Positions 13,846 to 26,010 of a DNA stretch of 64,000 nucleotides are shown piece after piece. The stretch is from Clavelina lepadiformis. Its lineage: Eukaryota; Chordata; Ascidiacea; Aplousobranchia; Clavelinidae. The notes under the pieces were generated by a model, which saw only the letters and a list, made by a program, of their open reading frames with translations, was not told the origin of the DNA and made no database searches. Where the stretch lies: assembly GCF_947623445.1 (NCBI RefSeq), contig NC_135244.1, positions 17,980,860 through 18,044,859 of the forward strand. The letters run 5' to 3'. Both the position numbers and the translations under genes were made by a program. The number at the start of each line of letters is the position of its first letter. Positions within the stretch are counted from its first letter, which is position 1.

Positions 13846-14200
13846 CTAACCTTGGAGGTTTTAAACAGCCTAAACAGGTGCCGCAACATACAAACGCCAG
13901 AAAGATCGTCATCCAACGTTAGGTAGCCTATACCATATTTTTGTGATTGAAAACCAGGACACTTCAGAACAACGAGCTTTATCAGATAAAGGATTTTGCA
14001 GCAGGAAATGCAAATAAGTACCGGTACGAAGTAAGTTCTTTCAATAACCTAACTGCAAAAAGAGCACTTCCTCCTACTAGCTTACTATTACTGAACTGAA
14101 CAACCAACTCACTACTGTACCAATTACCCGCTACGAAGACGTAACAATTACTTTCACAGTTAACAGTGTTAACACAGCGAAACAAGAACGCGCATCAGAC
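13846..14200 (-). other. Candidate non-coding first exon of FAM20B
   Basis: The lower boundary is a strong minus-strand 5' splice site at 13846. The upper limit is unknown. There is no good coding frame. Assignment to FAM20B is inference from strand and position only. Confidence 0.25.
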
Positions 14201-15350
14201 ATCAATCTTTAGCAAGTTGGCTAAACAGACCAATCACAGCATGCTAATATTAATGTAGTGTTGGGCAATGCTGGCAGACTAAATGTCAAAGCGAGACTTT
14301 TTGGCTGACTGACTGGGACCACAAAATCTTAAAAACCGGGATTGTCCCAGCTATAACGGGACCTATGGTAAGCTTATCTAAAGTTGGAATTGACAAATTC
14401 CGCCCAGATTTTGTGCCAGTGGTGCAAAAAATTTGTGGCTCAGATGTGCAATATTGGTGGTTTGCTATTTTTATCAACTTTTTACCATGAGAATCAATTT
14501 TTGCACACTTTTATTTATAACAGAAAACTGCGTTTCTATCACAAATGAATATCCATAAATCCACATGATTGTTCATTAAATTGCTTGGCGATGTCCCTTG
14601 GTCACTATCAACCATTAGTTGAGAAATAGTTATTTCAGATTTTGGCTGTGAGCAAGAGCACATACGCGTTTCAGATGCGCCACAAGGCTCAGGAACTCAT
14701 ACTCAGATGGCTCAGGAACTGTAATCCCATGTCGTTGCCAGCTGCAGCCTGCAGGTACGACCAAAGTTAATAGCAAAAACGGCAATAAAAGGTGTTTTCT
14801 ATTGACTTAGGATAGAACCCGACTGGGCAAGGCTGATAGCAGAGGTGTACAGATGGAAAGGACTGAAAATGCAACATTCATTTGCAGAGTTTGTGGTTAA
14901 CTATTCTTATGTTTATGTTATACAAAATACCGTAAACATTTTGACTTTGTTTCGAAGTGACTAGGCTATTTTAGCGTATGTAGGTCACGCAGCCTGTTGT
15001 TAAAGATAAACATGGAGTAGATATGCAAAAAGTTGATTTTAGCAATTTTGGTTCTATTGGAGTTAGATTTAGATTAGATCATTAGCAGGAAGATTTAGCC
15101 TATAGGCTACTAGACCCATTTTTGTACATGAGGACAGCCTTATTTTTCGATTAATTTAATATAAAATCTGAACAAGCGGAGTTCAATGACCGCAAGGTCT
15201 TTCGCCGCCCCACGCCAAACAACTGCTAATTTTTGTTAAACAGTGTAACTATTTCTTTGGCAAAATAAATTCTGTCTTTTTCCCTTATAGCTCATAGCCT
15301 AGTAAAGGTGGCAATGAGGGTATCATTTACCCTGCCTGGACAACCGTTTT

Positions 15351-15986
15351 CGATGAGAAATCGTGCATTCAAAGACGTAAATTTTGGTGTGATGACATGC
15401 ACTGATACTTAAATTATTTGTTTATTTTTTACAAATTAGCGTTCAAATAACCAGCTTTTGTTTATTTATTATATTTGATGTGAAGATAAAATAGTTTTGT
15501 GTGCACGTTGATGAATTTTGTGCGTGCAGGTGCCATACTTCCTTCCTAGTATGGTCTATTACTTTTGCATTCCAACTTGAACTGTCATTTTTATTATCTC
15601 ACAACAATCACCCATAGTGGAAAGCTAAACTGCAGAGTGTGGCCATTTCAAACAAGATCTTGCTTGTTCTAAACAACCGAATGACAAGTGCGGGTGCGAA
15701 AAAACTGAAAAATCCCCCAACCAGACGCACAGTAACTGACTGATTCAATCTTTGCAATGAATTAAAAATTGTGTGCGTTGAAGTTTTGTCTCAATCATTA
15801 AATGCAAAAACATGCCATGAACGCTCATAATAGGCTAAACAATGTTGAGTGAGTTTATCTATAATTAATAAACAAATAAAAGCTGGTTGTTTGAATGGCA
15901 ATTTATATTAAATAAACAAAGAATTGAGGCTTCAGCGCACTCCATCACTCCAAAATTTGCGTCTTTGTATGCACGATTTCTCATCG
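15351..15986. mobile_element. Foldback MITE with ~120-bp inverted arms
   Basis: The left arm (15351 to about 15470, starting CGATGAGAAATCGTGCATTC) is inverted at about 15863-15986 (ending GCACGATTTCTCATCG). Similarity is high over roughly 120 bp, including the internal block around AACCAGCTTTTGTTTATTTA. The centre of about 390 bp has no coding potential. The total of about 636 bp, long arms and T-rich flanks (TTTT and TTTA) fit a non-autonomous DNA transposon. The target duplication is too short to place the family. Confidence 0.8.
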
Positions 15987-16299
15987 TTTAAGTGAGATTA
16001 TTACAGAATTTGCTTCATTAAAGTGTGCCATATATGAGTCCGTAGACAAATAAATCTATTTTAAAGTGAGGGGTAAGTCTAAAAACAAGTTGATTTTATA
16101 TGAAAGAACACTCCTTACAGAATACTCTGCTAAAATAGTTTTTGAAACATAATGCTTGGTTAGGTAACTATAAGAAAAAGAAAATCACAAATTTTTCCTT
16201 AATTGTGATGTACATGAAGGCTGTTGAGATTCTTTTATTACTGCAGGCTACAGTTACTGTACTTCGGTGGATTGTGTGCACTTGTATGATTTTGCCAGA

Positions 16300-16435
16300 G
16301 ACAAAAATACCACTTGAGATTTGTAATTGGACGTTTATTGTTTTAACATCTTTAACGTGTAGGTTACCTCTCAAGGGGTCGCATAGAAATTTCTTTTCTA
16401 AAATGTGGTCGCAGAACCAAAAAGTTGAGAAGCCC
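16300..16435. mobile_element. hAT-like terminal fragment
   Basis: The stretch ends GTCGCAGAACC...AGTTGAGAAGCCCTG. Read in reverse it starts CAGGGCTTCTCAACTTTTTG, a typical hAT/Charlie terminus. The partner end was not found within the neighbouring kilobase, so this is probably a truncated copy. The inner boundary is approximate. Confidence 0.45.
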
Positions 16436-16779
16436 TGATCTTCATCACAATGATGGCCAAAAACTGAGTCTTTTTACGATTTTATTTTGCCAATAACTAC
16501 CTAACCACGAACTATTTCTCAAAAATATTTTACCAAACTGTTCAGTTAATAGTGGTCTTTTGTATAAGATCAACTTGTTTTTGGACTTGCCTTTTACTTG
16601 AAGTTACACTTTAAAATGTTCCGACAAAAACTAGAGATTCATTTCATTTTAATGCTGAAACATATTATTGAAAACAAACTTACTCCACTTAAGATTAGTA
16701 CTTGTTTTTCCATTGATTTGACATATCCACCTCTACGTTGCCATATCGTAGTCAGATAGCCTGGTTTCTGGATTAAAGA

Positions 16780-16874
16780 GGTAAAATGCATAGGAAGAAA
16801 TCCGTTCCTAGCAGTTTAATTTCGGATAGCAGAGATTTCGTTTTTTCGAGGTTCAGATAAATGAGGTTTGACTG
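16780..16874. mobile_element. pogo/Tigger-like terminus
   Basis: Read in reverse from 16874, the sequence begins CAGTCAAACCTCATTTATCT, continues into CGAAAAAACGAAATC and then GCTATCCGAAATT. This resembles the CAGTCAAACCTC ends of Tigger/pogo elements. The other end is not evident, so only the terminus is called. Confidence 0.4.
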
Positions 16875-17178
16875 TGTATCTATCAGATTTGTATATATGC
16901 CATACCCAAAAAACATCTTCATTTATAGCAGTTTATTTTGAGATGTTGTTTACTGTACCACTTACTGGTACCATTAAAATCAACGTTTTTGCTGGTATAC
17001 TTTCTCCTATTTAGGCCTACTCATAGCAATATGCTTGGTGATTTTTGTGGTTAAATAACGTTTTTCAATGCCTGTGTTATTTTAGGAAATTTCATCACAT
17101 TTGTGCTTGTACTATCAAGATCTTAATGTTATCAGGCCTTTTGAGTGTTATCAGGCCGTGTGTTTTGTATTTTAATCA

Positions 17179-18773
17179 ATGGATATAGCAAGCGTTAAGA
17201 AAGATTTCACAACACCAACCAATCAGGCTTCAATTACAAACTATCGCGGGAATTTTTTTAACCCAAAGAAGCAAGAATATGATGCAAAGTGTTTACATGT
17301 CTCGTCAAATTTAACTGCCTTTGCAACAAATGTGCACTCTCCATGGAACCCAGTTTCTAAAGGCGACATCAAGAAATTGGCCCAGACAAGATTTGTAAAT
17401 TCTTCTCCGAAAAGTTACAGACTTATGCCAGCATCTGTTGAAAGTTCCAACGCTGACAAGACTAGTTTTGTGGAGAAAGCTTCACACAAATATTTGCTGC
17501 CAGTAAGTTACTTTCTTGAAGTTGCAAATCTCTGGGCGCTTTCAAACAGAAGTGAACTGGAATGTCGCTTTACATTTGCAAACACTGAAGATGACCAAAA
17601 CTCAATTATGTCCGCGCAAAATGTTCTTGTGGTTGACAAAAGGCGACCGATATGTCATACACAAGCAATACCAGCAAAAACAGAAAGCGAAAGAGACATT
17701 TTAAAGAATAATGCTGTTGCTGAAAATGAGTTACTTCAAAGTGTCAACCGTTTTCTAGAAACTTGTCAAAAGAAAGATAAATCATCCATTGGAAAATCAA
17801 CAGGTAGTCAGTTCTATGTAAAGTTTCTGATACTATTTATTATTGTGTATTGTGTATATATATATTTTTGTGACACTTATTATTATTTGCATATATCGTA
17901 TAAATCACTTTATAATCTTGCTTTTTTCGCTATTTGCATCCTGAAGTTTTAATGATCTAAGTGGAACTGTTTCTTGTCTAGAGCTTTCAGAAGCTGACAA
18001 TGGTGTTGGGAGTGAAACAAGGAGGTATCTGTCTCAAATAGTATCATTAACAAACAAAAAGTTTGCCATAAAACTCCAAAATGGACTGAGTAGAGCCCAA
18101 AAGAGCAATTCCTCCAGAAAGCGATCATCTTCTACAGAAGAGGATTTCCCATGTAAAAAATCCAAAAACTCACCAAGAGTAAACGTTTTTACAATGTCAA
18201 CAATGGAAAAAGATGAAACAGAGAAGGATCAGTTTGTGATCATTCACATTCCCACCTCACAGAAGAAGACCTCAGAAGAAACCCAAGCACAGGGTAGCTT
18301 AGTTGTTGAAGTGCTGTTGCACTTGTCTGTCATGGTATTTGTGCTGGCAGTAGCTATAGTTTATAATTATGTGGTTGCTATTATACATCAGGTAGATAAT
18401 AATAAAGATATAAAACAAAATAGAACATAATAAACATACATGTACAATGTTGTATCATATTGTTCAATTAGGTAAACCAAGTGAAAGTCAAAGAAAATCC
18501 AGCACTGAAGGAATATTAGATACCATCAACTCTGGTATGTAGGCTTGGAATATACGGTTGGAAAGAATTTTTTTGATAAAACTTCAGCCATGATCACTTT
18601 CATGCTGTGTTGTTTGTAAGGACTACATGTACATGTTTTTGTGGCGTTGTTTTGCAGATTCATCGTCAATTAAGATGCTATACAACTGTTTTTACTGTGA
18701 ATCGTCTTTTGAAGACAAATCAGCTTGCGCACGTCATATGCTATCCCATCTCGCCAGCAGTATAGACAGCTAG
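17179..18773 (+). CDS. Unrecognised protein with C-terminal C2H2 zinc finger
   Basis: Four exons in phase: 17179-17803, 17982-18293, 18472-18534 and 18658-18773. They give 371 aa, starting MDIASVKKDF. I do not recognise the family. The N-terminal 200 residues are polar, with a conserved-looking KYLLPVSYFLEVANLWAL segment. A Lys/Arg/Ser-rich stretch follows (KRSSSTEEDFPCKKSKNSPR, possible nuclear localisation). Exon 3 adds a serine-rich piece. The last exon encodes one C2H2 finger, YNCFYCESSFEDKSACARHM followed by LSH (Cys-X2-Cys-X12-His-X3-His), just before the stop. A nuclear, DNA- or protein-binding role is plausible from this layout but is inference. The open frame beyond 17803 runs into intron; the donor CAG/GTAGTC was chosen for phase continuity with exon 2. 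Confidence 0.75.
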
Positions 18774-21716
18774 TGTAAAGGTTTCATTTATATTATATCT
18801 CTGAGTTGTTAACTTTTTTATCTTTCTTTCGATCACCTAGCTGTACTGAGAACACTGAACGTTTTCTAAAGGAATTGTGCTTTTTTACTATATGCTCACA
18901 GGTAAAAGTTGTTGCTTTCCCACTGAACTGTTTTGCCAAGTGCTGTGATTATCAAGGTGTTTTACAAACAATTTTATTATTTAAATTATATGGGTCATAA
19001 CTCATAAGGTAGGTCAGACAGTCTGCATTAGCCACCATGCATGTATCAAATGTTGGAATTCATTGTTTCATAATAACAAGTAAGGTAAATATGATTGTCA
19101 TGTGTATCACAGAGCCAAATGTCGTGCATTACGAAATGTAAGTTAAACTGCCAATATTGATTTTTTGTTAACTTGGCAATTGTGATTTTATTTTTCTGTG
19201 CCATTTTATTGGAAATTTTAACTTCACTATTGATTACCATGTGTAGTATTATTTGTATAGTTTTTCATTATTTTCGTAAAGCCCAGCCCTTAGCATTTGA
19301 TAGAAATGGTCTAAGTTTTTTATTTTTTTTGCAATTTGCAATAAAATACATTAGCATAGATTTTGAAAATCTGTTTTTTATTCCTGTTGAGTTTTCACAA
19401 AACAGGTTGAACAATAAATTTTTACCCGATTTCTTGAGACTTCGGTATTATTTTGTTTTAACTTAAAATTTGATATGCCACTAAAATGTTGCAACATAAA
19501 TGATAACGTTAATTTTTCGATTTTGATCTGCACAGCTAACTAAACAAATGCTATTAACATGTTTGGGAGCCAGTGCATTTAGGTGTTTGAACGAAGATTT
19601 AGTGATCTGCTTGGGGGCCAGCCATTTTCTTGCTTACATAACCCGTTTCAATTGTCTGTTTGTTTGTCATATTTTGTATCACAAAGGAGAGGGACTCACA
19701 AGATGAAAATATAGGAGGCAATAAAAAAACAAACAACCACTACAGTAACAATTTATCAATCTACAGAGTGGTTTATAAGAATTTACGACCAGAATGAACG
19801 AAAATAAACAACGACAGAAAGGCGGCCTTGGACTTACCAATTTCTTTGTTCACTGATTTTAATAAATTAAGTTGTAAATACTTAATACTAAACCTGATAA
19901 TAATTTGTTATGAAAACACAATGGTTTCAAAATGCGTATGGAGTAGGTAGGTGAGTGGCTGCGTCTGTTCATCGACAAAATAAACTCTCTGTATGTTCTC
20001 CTGACTAACAGGATTTTGGTCGTGTGCCCACTTGGACCACAGCTGACAGAGCTTAGTTGTCAGAAGAAAGAACTACCTGGTTGACTCCAGAGAAAAACTT
20101 GTCATTTGGCTCGGTTGCGTGTCTTCCCGACAGCGCCTTCGGAGAAATATGTCGGCCCGCACGTAGAAATGTAAAGAAAATGAATTACAAAACTGAATCA
20201 AACAAAAAATGAGTCAATAAACGCTATTACAAACAACGAACGGAAATATGAAGTAAGTTTAGTAGTTAACGAAAAAGGATGTAATATATTGAGAAAAGCA
20301 AAGAAATTAATGACATGCGCAGATGTTCTGGTAAACAGCATTGGCTTCTTTAAAAGTAAATTTTTATGCAATTAATACAACTTATATCACTATTCTATTG
20401 GTAGAGAAAAAAATTTGACAAATAAGTTTTATAATGTACTGAAAGAACAGAAAGAGAATAACTAATTACCAACACTTACCATGTCCAAAAAACGCTTCAT
20501 GGCCTGCCTTCCGGCATAAAGGCGTTTACTGCGAATACGTTTCCTTTAAAATCAACCTTATTTTATTCTGGGGGTGACAACGCCACCACGCGGTGACATC
20601 ACTCAAGTTGGATATCTCCCTTCAATCTGTTTTCCTAATGCTTGTCTCCATCGCTGTACCCGAGCAGTAGTAGTAACACGGCAAAAAATAGCAGTTGCTT
20701 TACAGTGTAAATTTTACACAACTGTACGCTCGGGAGAGCTTATACTAATTTGGAAGATAGAGCAACCTTTGTCGTTCTTCAGGACGTGAACACAACGAAT
20801 CAGAAACTCAACGTGCTTTAACACGGGCGATTACGATTCATCCTCGAGCGTTACGATATCTATTGCGACAGCAATGTAGGTACAACATATATCAAGTCTA
20901 TTCATATATGATGTTTTTTGACGCGCTAAATTGCACACTCAAATCGTTGATATCACCCAACATGCATTACCACCATGCGATTTCGCCTTTACTGTGCTCT
21001 GGAGCATTGGATTCTGGTAGCCTATGTAGTAACGTAACTACTCAATGCACATGACGGCCCGAGCAGGAAATTTTGTAAAACTTTTTTCTGCTATATCTAA
21101 ATACAAAACACATACAATTTTCATTTCTGTTTGTTGTAATTCATGAATTAGCTACGTTTTCTTTCTTACTCATTTATTATTTTCATAGAAAGAAAGCTAG
21201 TGACAGACGATACATAAGGTAGCCTACCGACTTACAATGAGACATAGAAAACGGAATGATTTTTAAAAGTTTATACAAGCTATTTGCTGTGATAGGAATT
21301 GGCAAATAACTTTAGATATGCACGACATACGACATAGGCCTAATACGCACAAATATGAATAATCTTATATGAACATGAATAATTTTTTACAATAAAAAAT
21401 GAAAAAAGACTGAAACTTAAATATTACTGTGCTTGACAATATACAATCATTCTGATCTACGTATACAAAAGTTTATATCTACTAATGCATCTAAATTCTA
21501 ACAATTTAAAACAAACATAAGCAATGTTTAATATAGGCTGTTGGCTGTGTCATACGCTACAGTGTTAGGCAAAACTCCATTCAAGTTACCACGCATTAGG
21601 AAGTGTTTAAAAAGTGAGCAAACACAACATACAACCAGTTGTCTATTTTAAATATAAAAAGATTTAGTCCGCACTAAACAGCAGAGCAAATCTTGAAGCC
21701 TGCGTTGCTTCAGAAC
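18774..21716. other. Long intergenic region
   Basis: It lies between the zinc-finger gene (+) and the SLC43-like gene (-), with converging 3' ends. No exon was supported. The stretch 19560-20170 is somewhat less AT-rich and looks like degraded repeat material, but I saw no paired ends. The 20570-20790 frame has no family signature. The rest is AT-rich. Confidence 0.45.
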
Positions 21717-23129
21717 TCATTCATCAGTTAATGAAAAGCGGTTCGATATAAACTGCGACTGATATGGGCGAATATATAATACGATTGGATGGATAAATGT
21801 AAGCAGTGTTAGAAAGAGCAGCACCATGTTGATAACAAAGAAATTTCCATCAAATATTTCCATTACTATGTAAAAGAGGGGAAATTGCAGCAAAGTAATG
21901 GATGAAGCAAGCAGAGTTGTTAAGCCGTAGAGTTTACCGAAATGTTTTTCAGGGAAGCAAGTGATTAAATAAGTAGAGAAAACTGTGTAGAGAAAGGATC
22001 GGAATGTCGTTTGCAACAGAAACGCAACGAATAGCAGCGGAACACTTGGGATCAAAACAAATATTGAAAACAATACAGCCAAAAAACTTGTAACCGCAAA
22101 TCCGGCAGATGTCGCTTTTGTATTTACCTGTGAGCTATTGGAATCGGCAAATCGCTTTTGCATCGCATCAATAAAAACCCCACAAAACGGCGAAACTACT
22201 ATTCCGAGCACTTGAACAACACCGAACACATTAATAACAACACTTTGCTGTGCTTCATGAGAAGGAAGAATATAATTTAGCCATGCATCCAATGTACCGT
22301 AAATAAACTGATTTCGCAATTGTAAAATAGAAACAAAAGCAACGTTCAGACAAAAACCTAAGGAAAACACACATTCCTTCAAGCTTACGGATGAAATATC
22401 ATTTAAGTTTTCGTAAATGTTATTACTTGCTTCTTCTTCACTTTCTGTATTTTGCAAACAGTCGTTTAAGCCATACTGGTAATCATCTGGTACTGACAAT
22501 GGAATGTGATGTCGTGGCATTAAAAAAAATGTTCTTATTATTGGTAAAATGCCACAAGACGCCAGAAAGTAAAGTATGTACGTGAATGGTATGTCGGCAC
22601 TGTATGCCAACTTGGCGAAAACAAAAACAAAAGCGGAAGAATCGAATGCACCATTAACTAGGCTGACGACTAGCGCTCTGTGGGTGCTAAACAGATTGGA
22701 CACGGGAATATTTGTAAGTAATACCGTCAAACCGGAGACAGCAATGGCAGGCATTGTTAAAAACAATAGCCACGAATGGGTTTCATCTGTCCAAGCCATA
22801 GTAAGAAAAGCAGATATGTACAAAACAGAGACACAACATCGTACTGTCCAAGACCCAAATCTGTCGTAGATATATCCTATCAGCGTAATAAGGAAGGACG
22901 AAGAAACCGAAGCAATAGTAAAAGTTAAGTGCAATTCTTCTTGCTGGGGTTTGCACGTAGAAGAGAAAGCGCTGGCGTTAGAACTTCGTGCGCTCCCGTT
23001 GCACATAGAACTGAAATAGCCTTCTTTTTGCAGAATAAAACTTAACGAACCCCAACCGAATATTATTCCACTCAAACATAGAGTTTCCAAGACGGCTGTA
23101 ATCGTCGTTAAAACATGTTTTACCCGCAT
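21717..23129 (-). CDS. SLC43A3-like major facilitator transporter
   Basis: One coding exon of 470 aa from MRVKHVLTTITAVLETLCLS. The upstream in-frame codons to 23201 are not needed and lack homology. It is a twelve-helix major facilitator of the SLC43 family. Human SLC43A1/A2 carry neutral amino acids and SLC43A3 carries purine nucleobases. Similarity to human SLC43A3 runs end to end: SGIIFGWGSLSFILQKEGYF, FTIASVSSSFLI, GYIYDRFG, LVNGAFDSSAFVFVFAKLAY, FFLMPRHHIPLSVPDDYQYGL, CFPEKHFGKLYGLTTLLAS and a final LLTFIHPIVLYIR. The loop after helix six carries the acidic ESEEEASNN segment typical of the family. The substrate cannot be read from sequence alone, so no symbol is assigned. An intronless coding region could reflect intron loss. 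Confidence 0.88.
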   Translation of the reverse strand: MRVKHVLTTITAVLETLCLSGIIFGWGSLSFILQKEGYFSSMCNGSARSSNASAFSSTCKPQQEELHLTFTIASVSSSFLITLIGYIYDRFGSWTVRCCVSVLYISAFLTMAWTDETHSWLLFLTMPAIAVSGLTVLLTNIPVSNLFSTHRALVVSLVNGAFDSSAFVFVFAKLAYSADIPFTYILYFLASCGILPIIRTFFLMPRHHIPLSVPDDYQYGLNDCLQNTESEEEASNNIYENLNDISSVSLKECVFSLGFCLNVAFVSILQLRNQFIYGTLDAWLNYILPSHEAQQSVVINVFGVVQVLGIVVSPFCGVFIDAMQKRFADSNSSQVNTKATSAGFAVTSFLAVLFSIFVLIPSVPLLFVAFLLQTTFRSFLYTVFSTYLITCFPEKHFGKLYGLTTLLASSITLLQFPLFYIVMEIFDGNFFVINMVLLFLTLLTFIHPIVLYIRPYQSQFISNRFSLTDE

Positions 23130-26010
23130 ATCGCAGCAATAATCGATTAGGCTACTGTTGCTCCACTGGATGTACTGTAAAAAGAAATAAATCATGAACA
23201 TAGCCTAAAGTGAGTGCACATTTTCAGTAGGCCTAATAGGTTAAATATTGTATGGAACACAAGTTTGCTACTGGAATTCATGGAGTATCAAAGCTTTAAG
23301 CAATACTAAAAGCATTTTCCTCTTGGTCTTTGCAGCAGCTATGTTCATTGCTCAGTAATATCTTTTTTTCAAATTAATTATCTATTACCTAATTATTGTA
23401 CGTTAGGTAATCTGCAGTTTGTTGCCCGTCAGAAAAAACTTCGCCCGTCATCTAGGGCCTGGGCCCTGGATGCCTTATAATTGCAGCACGCAACTTTTAT
23501 TTATTAACCTATATTCCAGTACTTTTCATTCGTTTGTTAATCTTTAACTATATAGTACATAGTAATAGTACGTAGTAATTAAAATAAACTGGTACCATTC
23601 GAATCGAGTCCACTTCGCAAAAAACGACAAAGAGACTGCCAGACGCCTTATAAATGTACACACCAATGCCAATTTCCATTTCCTTATATATTTCCACGTT
23701 TTTGTTCCTTTATTTATGAATTGCAGCAGAAATATCACAAAGCAATTTAATCTCTTTGCACAGTGGTTGTCGTAAACAATTGACAACCATGTGGTTTAAC
23801 AAAACTAGTTCAAATTATTAAGTACTTGACAAGCGGCGAACGACACTTGGGTGTGAAATTCTTGAATTGATATAATATACTTTGTAATATCCAGTTTGAA
23901 AGTAAGCCATACAATTTTGATGAAGTATTAGACGTATTGTATGACTTTAAAAAAGCGATGATTTTTTTCACCACACCAGCAGTCACACCAACTTCCCTGC
24001 ATAATGCCTTCGAAAGTTGTTTATAAGTTAAAATAACTGTCGTTCAATGGTTTTGAAAAAAAAGGGTTTTATTCTTACGTTAATAGTTCATAATTTTACT
24101 GCCAACGTTACTGGATATTCCTTTCAATCTGCAATTGGATAAAACCTCCGTCACGCCAAACTACTGCACTTTTCAGCGTGTTTTATCAAATGAAAAATCG
24201 TAAAACGAGTTATAATCCGGATAGAAAATGTGTTTGTCCTGTACTAAAATTGACTATGAGATAATTAAAGTTTTGTAAATAAAACAATCTAATATTAAAT
24301 CGCGGCCTTTTTAAAAATTTATAATTAAGCTGTCCGGTTACATTGTTCAGACTGATACCTTGACCACATTTTGCAGCCATTCATTTTTGTTGTCGCTTAT
24401 TCCATTCCAATGTTTTCTCTTTTCGTTATTATTTTCATGTGTTTTTATAAACTGAGTTGTTTCTTCTTCGCTTATATGTCATTGCGAGGGGGACCGTATA
24501 TGTTAAAAACGAGTTATTGTTTGTTGTTTCCTGCAAATAAATGTACCATGAGCCTTTCTGCATTAGTTATCTTAGTAGTACCTGTTGAGGGAAACGAAAA
24601 ATGACGATACAGAAATGGCTTTTTAGGCTTTCTTTCAAACAGAGATTTAAAAAATTGATTTGCTGCTTGGGCCCTTTCTTAGTATTATTATCGTTATTTC
24701 ATTTCCTGTGAGCCACCGCTTTGAGGTGAACCAACTGGTGCGTTTGACTCACAATTTACTTTTCGATCTAAATTTTCTCTCTGTAGCTTTATTAAGCTTG
24801 TATGAAGACGGCCGTCTAGCGGATCAAATTGAGTGTTTTTCGAAATCTCGTTGTGAAGTCCACAGGCGTCAAAAAGTCTATCTAGAAGTTCTTTGTAACC
24901 AGGAAAGGTATGAAACCACTGATTTACTCATTACAGATTTTTGAAAGGAAACTGTAGTTTGTAGTCCAGTATCGCCATTGTCCTTATCGTTATCTTCCAG
25001 TGTTGCCTTTTCTGTACAATGACTTCATGTCGACTTCTCTCGCTCTATATAAACTACTGAATACAAAATGTCAAAATGATGTATGCTGTTTGATTTTATC
25101 ATTCGGTGACTGTGAAACTGTGATATACAGCAGGCTTTTAGGACGCAAAAGCTGCATTCCTTAATAGTTAATGTATTGTTTATTTTTCGGCATTAACTGC
25201 GCTGAGCGAAAGTTAATGGTTAATTAAATTTTAAATATTATTTATTCGTAAAGTGTTATGTACAATTTCCTCACCGGTAATGAATCTTAATTTTATTATG
25301 GTTTTGCAAATAATTTCTCACTTTCACCGTTCTTTAATTTATTTCTTAAATGTATAAAATGACTATGATATGGTAATACTATTCCGAATTTTCCTTGTTC
25401 CCTAAAACAGGTTTAGAAGTTTTGCTTTCCCTTCACCATAGACTATTTTTACCCCATATGATGTGCGGTGCACAAGTTGCACAACGTAGCTATCTGGCAG
25501 ATACATGTGCCAAAAACTGTAATGTCAAAATTTGTGCCACGCCAACTTAATACCTAGAATATAGGACAAGACGGCAGTTTGTGCCAGATTTATTCGGGGC
25601 ATCAAACAGACATTCCAATAGGTATTTAAACCGTAACTGCAGAGTGTAGTCATTTTTAGCTAGCCATTTTCTGCTTTGCGTACGCTAGTCGCTAACCAAC
25701 CAAAAATGGCAAATGCCGGTGCACAAAAATGCCCAGTCGCAGTTGAAGTGCGCAATTACACAGAAATTGACTGATTTAATCCCTTGATTGAGTGCAAAGC
25801 TAGTCTGCATTAAATGTGATGCGTATAGGTATGCCGAAGGTCAGTTTGGTGTACGGTACGCCAAAGACGTTATGCCAACTATGGTTGCTAAAAAAGAGAG
25901 ACACTGTGCGTTTAAATTTTGTCGAAGCAAGAGAAAAAGTAACAGCAAAGTGAGAAAGGTGCGATAGCCTAGGCCTATATCATGTACAACCAGTTAAAAA
26001 TTTTTACTAA
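23130..26010. other. Intergenic, divergent upstream regions
   Basis: It separates the SLC43-like gene (-) from DELE1 (+), so it should hold both promoters. No exon was supported. Roughly 25430-25900 resembles the interior of the 15351-15986 foldback element in places (shared AACTGCAGAGTGT and a GACTGATT-containing block). It is probably a diverged repeat copy. Confidence 0.4.

Noticed and set aside
17804-17952. C-terminal extension of the zinc-finger gene first exon
   Set aside because: A hydrophobic read-through of an intron. The donor at 17803 joins exon 2 in phase.
19980-20170. Possible long-terminal-repeat-like segment
   Set aside because: No paired repeat, primer site or coding remnant was seen, so there is no support for a retroelement.
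25706-25774. Short frame MANAGAQKCP as a possible DELE1 first exon
   Set aside because: It lies in repeat-like sequence, ends at a stop and has no suitable donor in phase.
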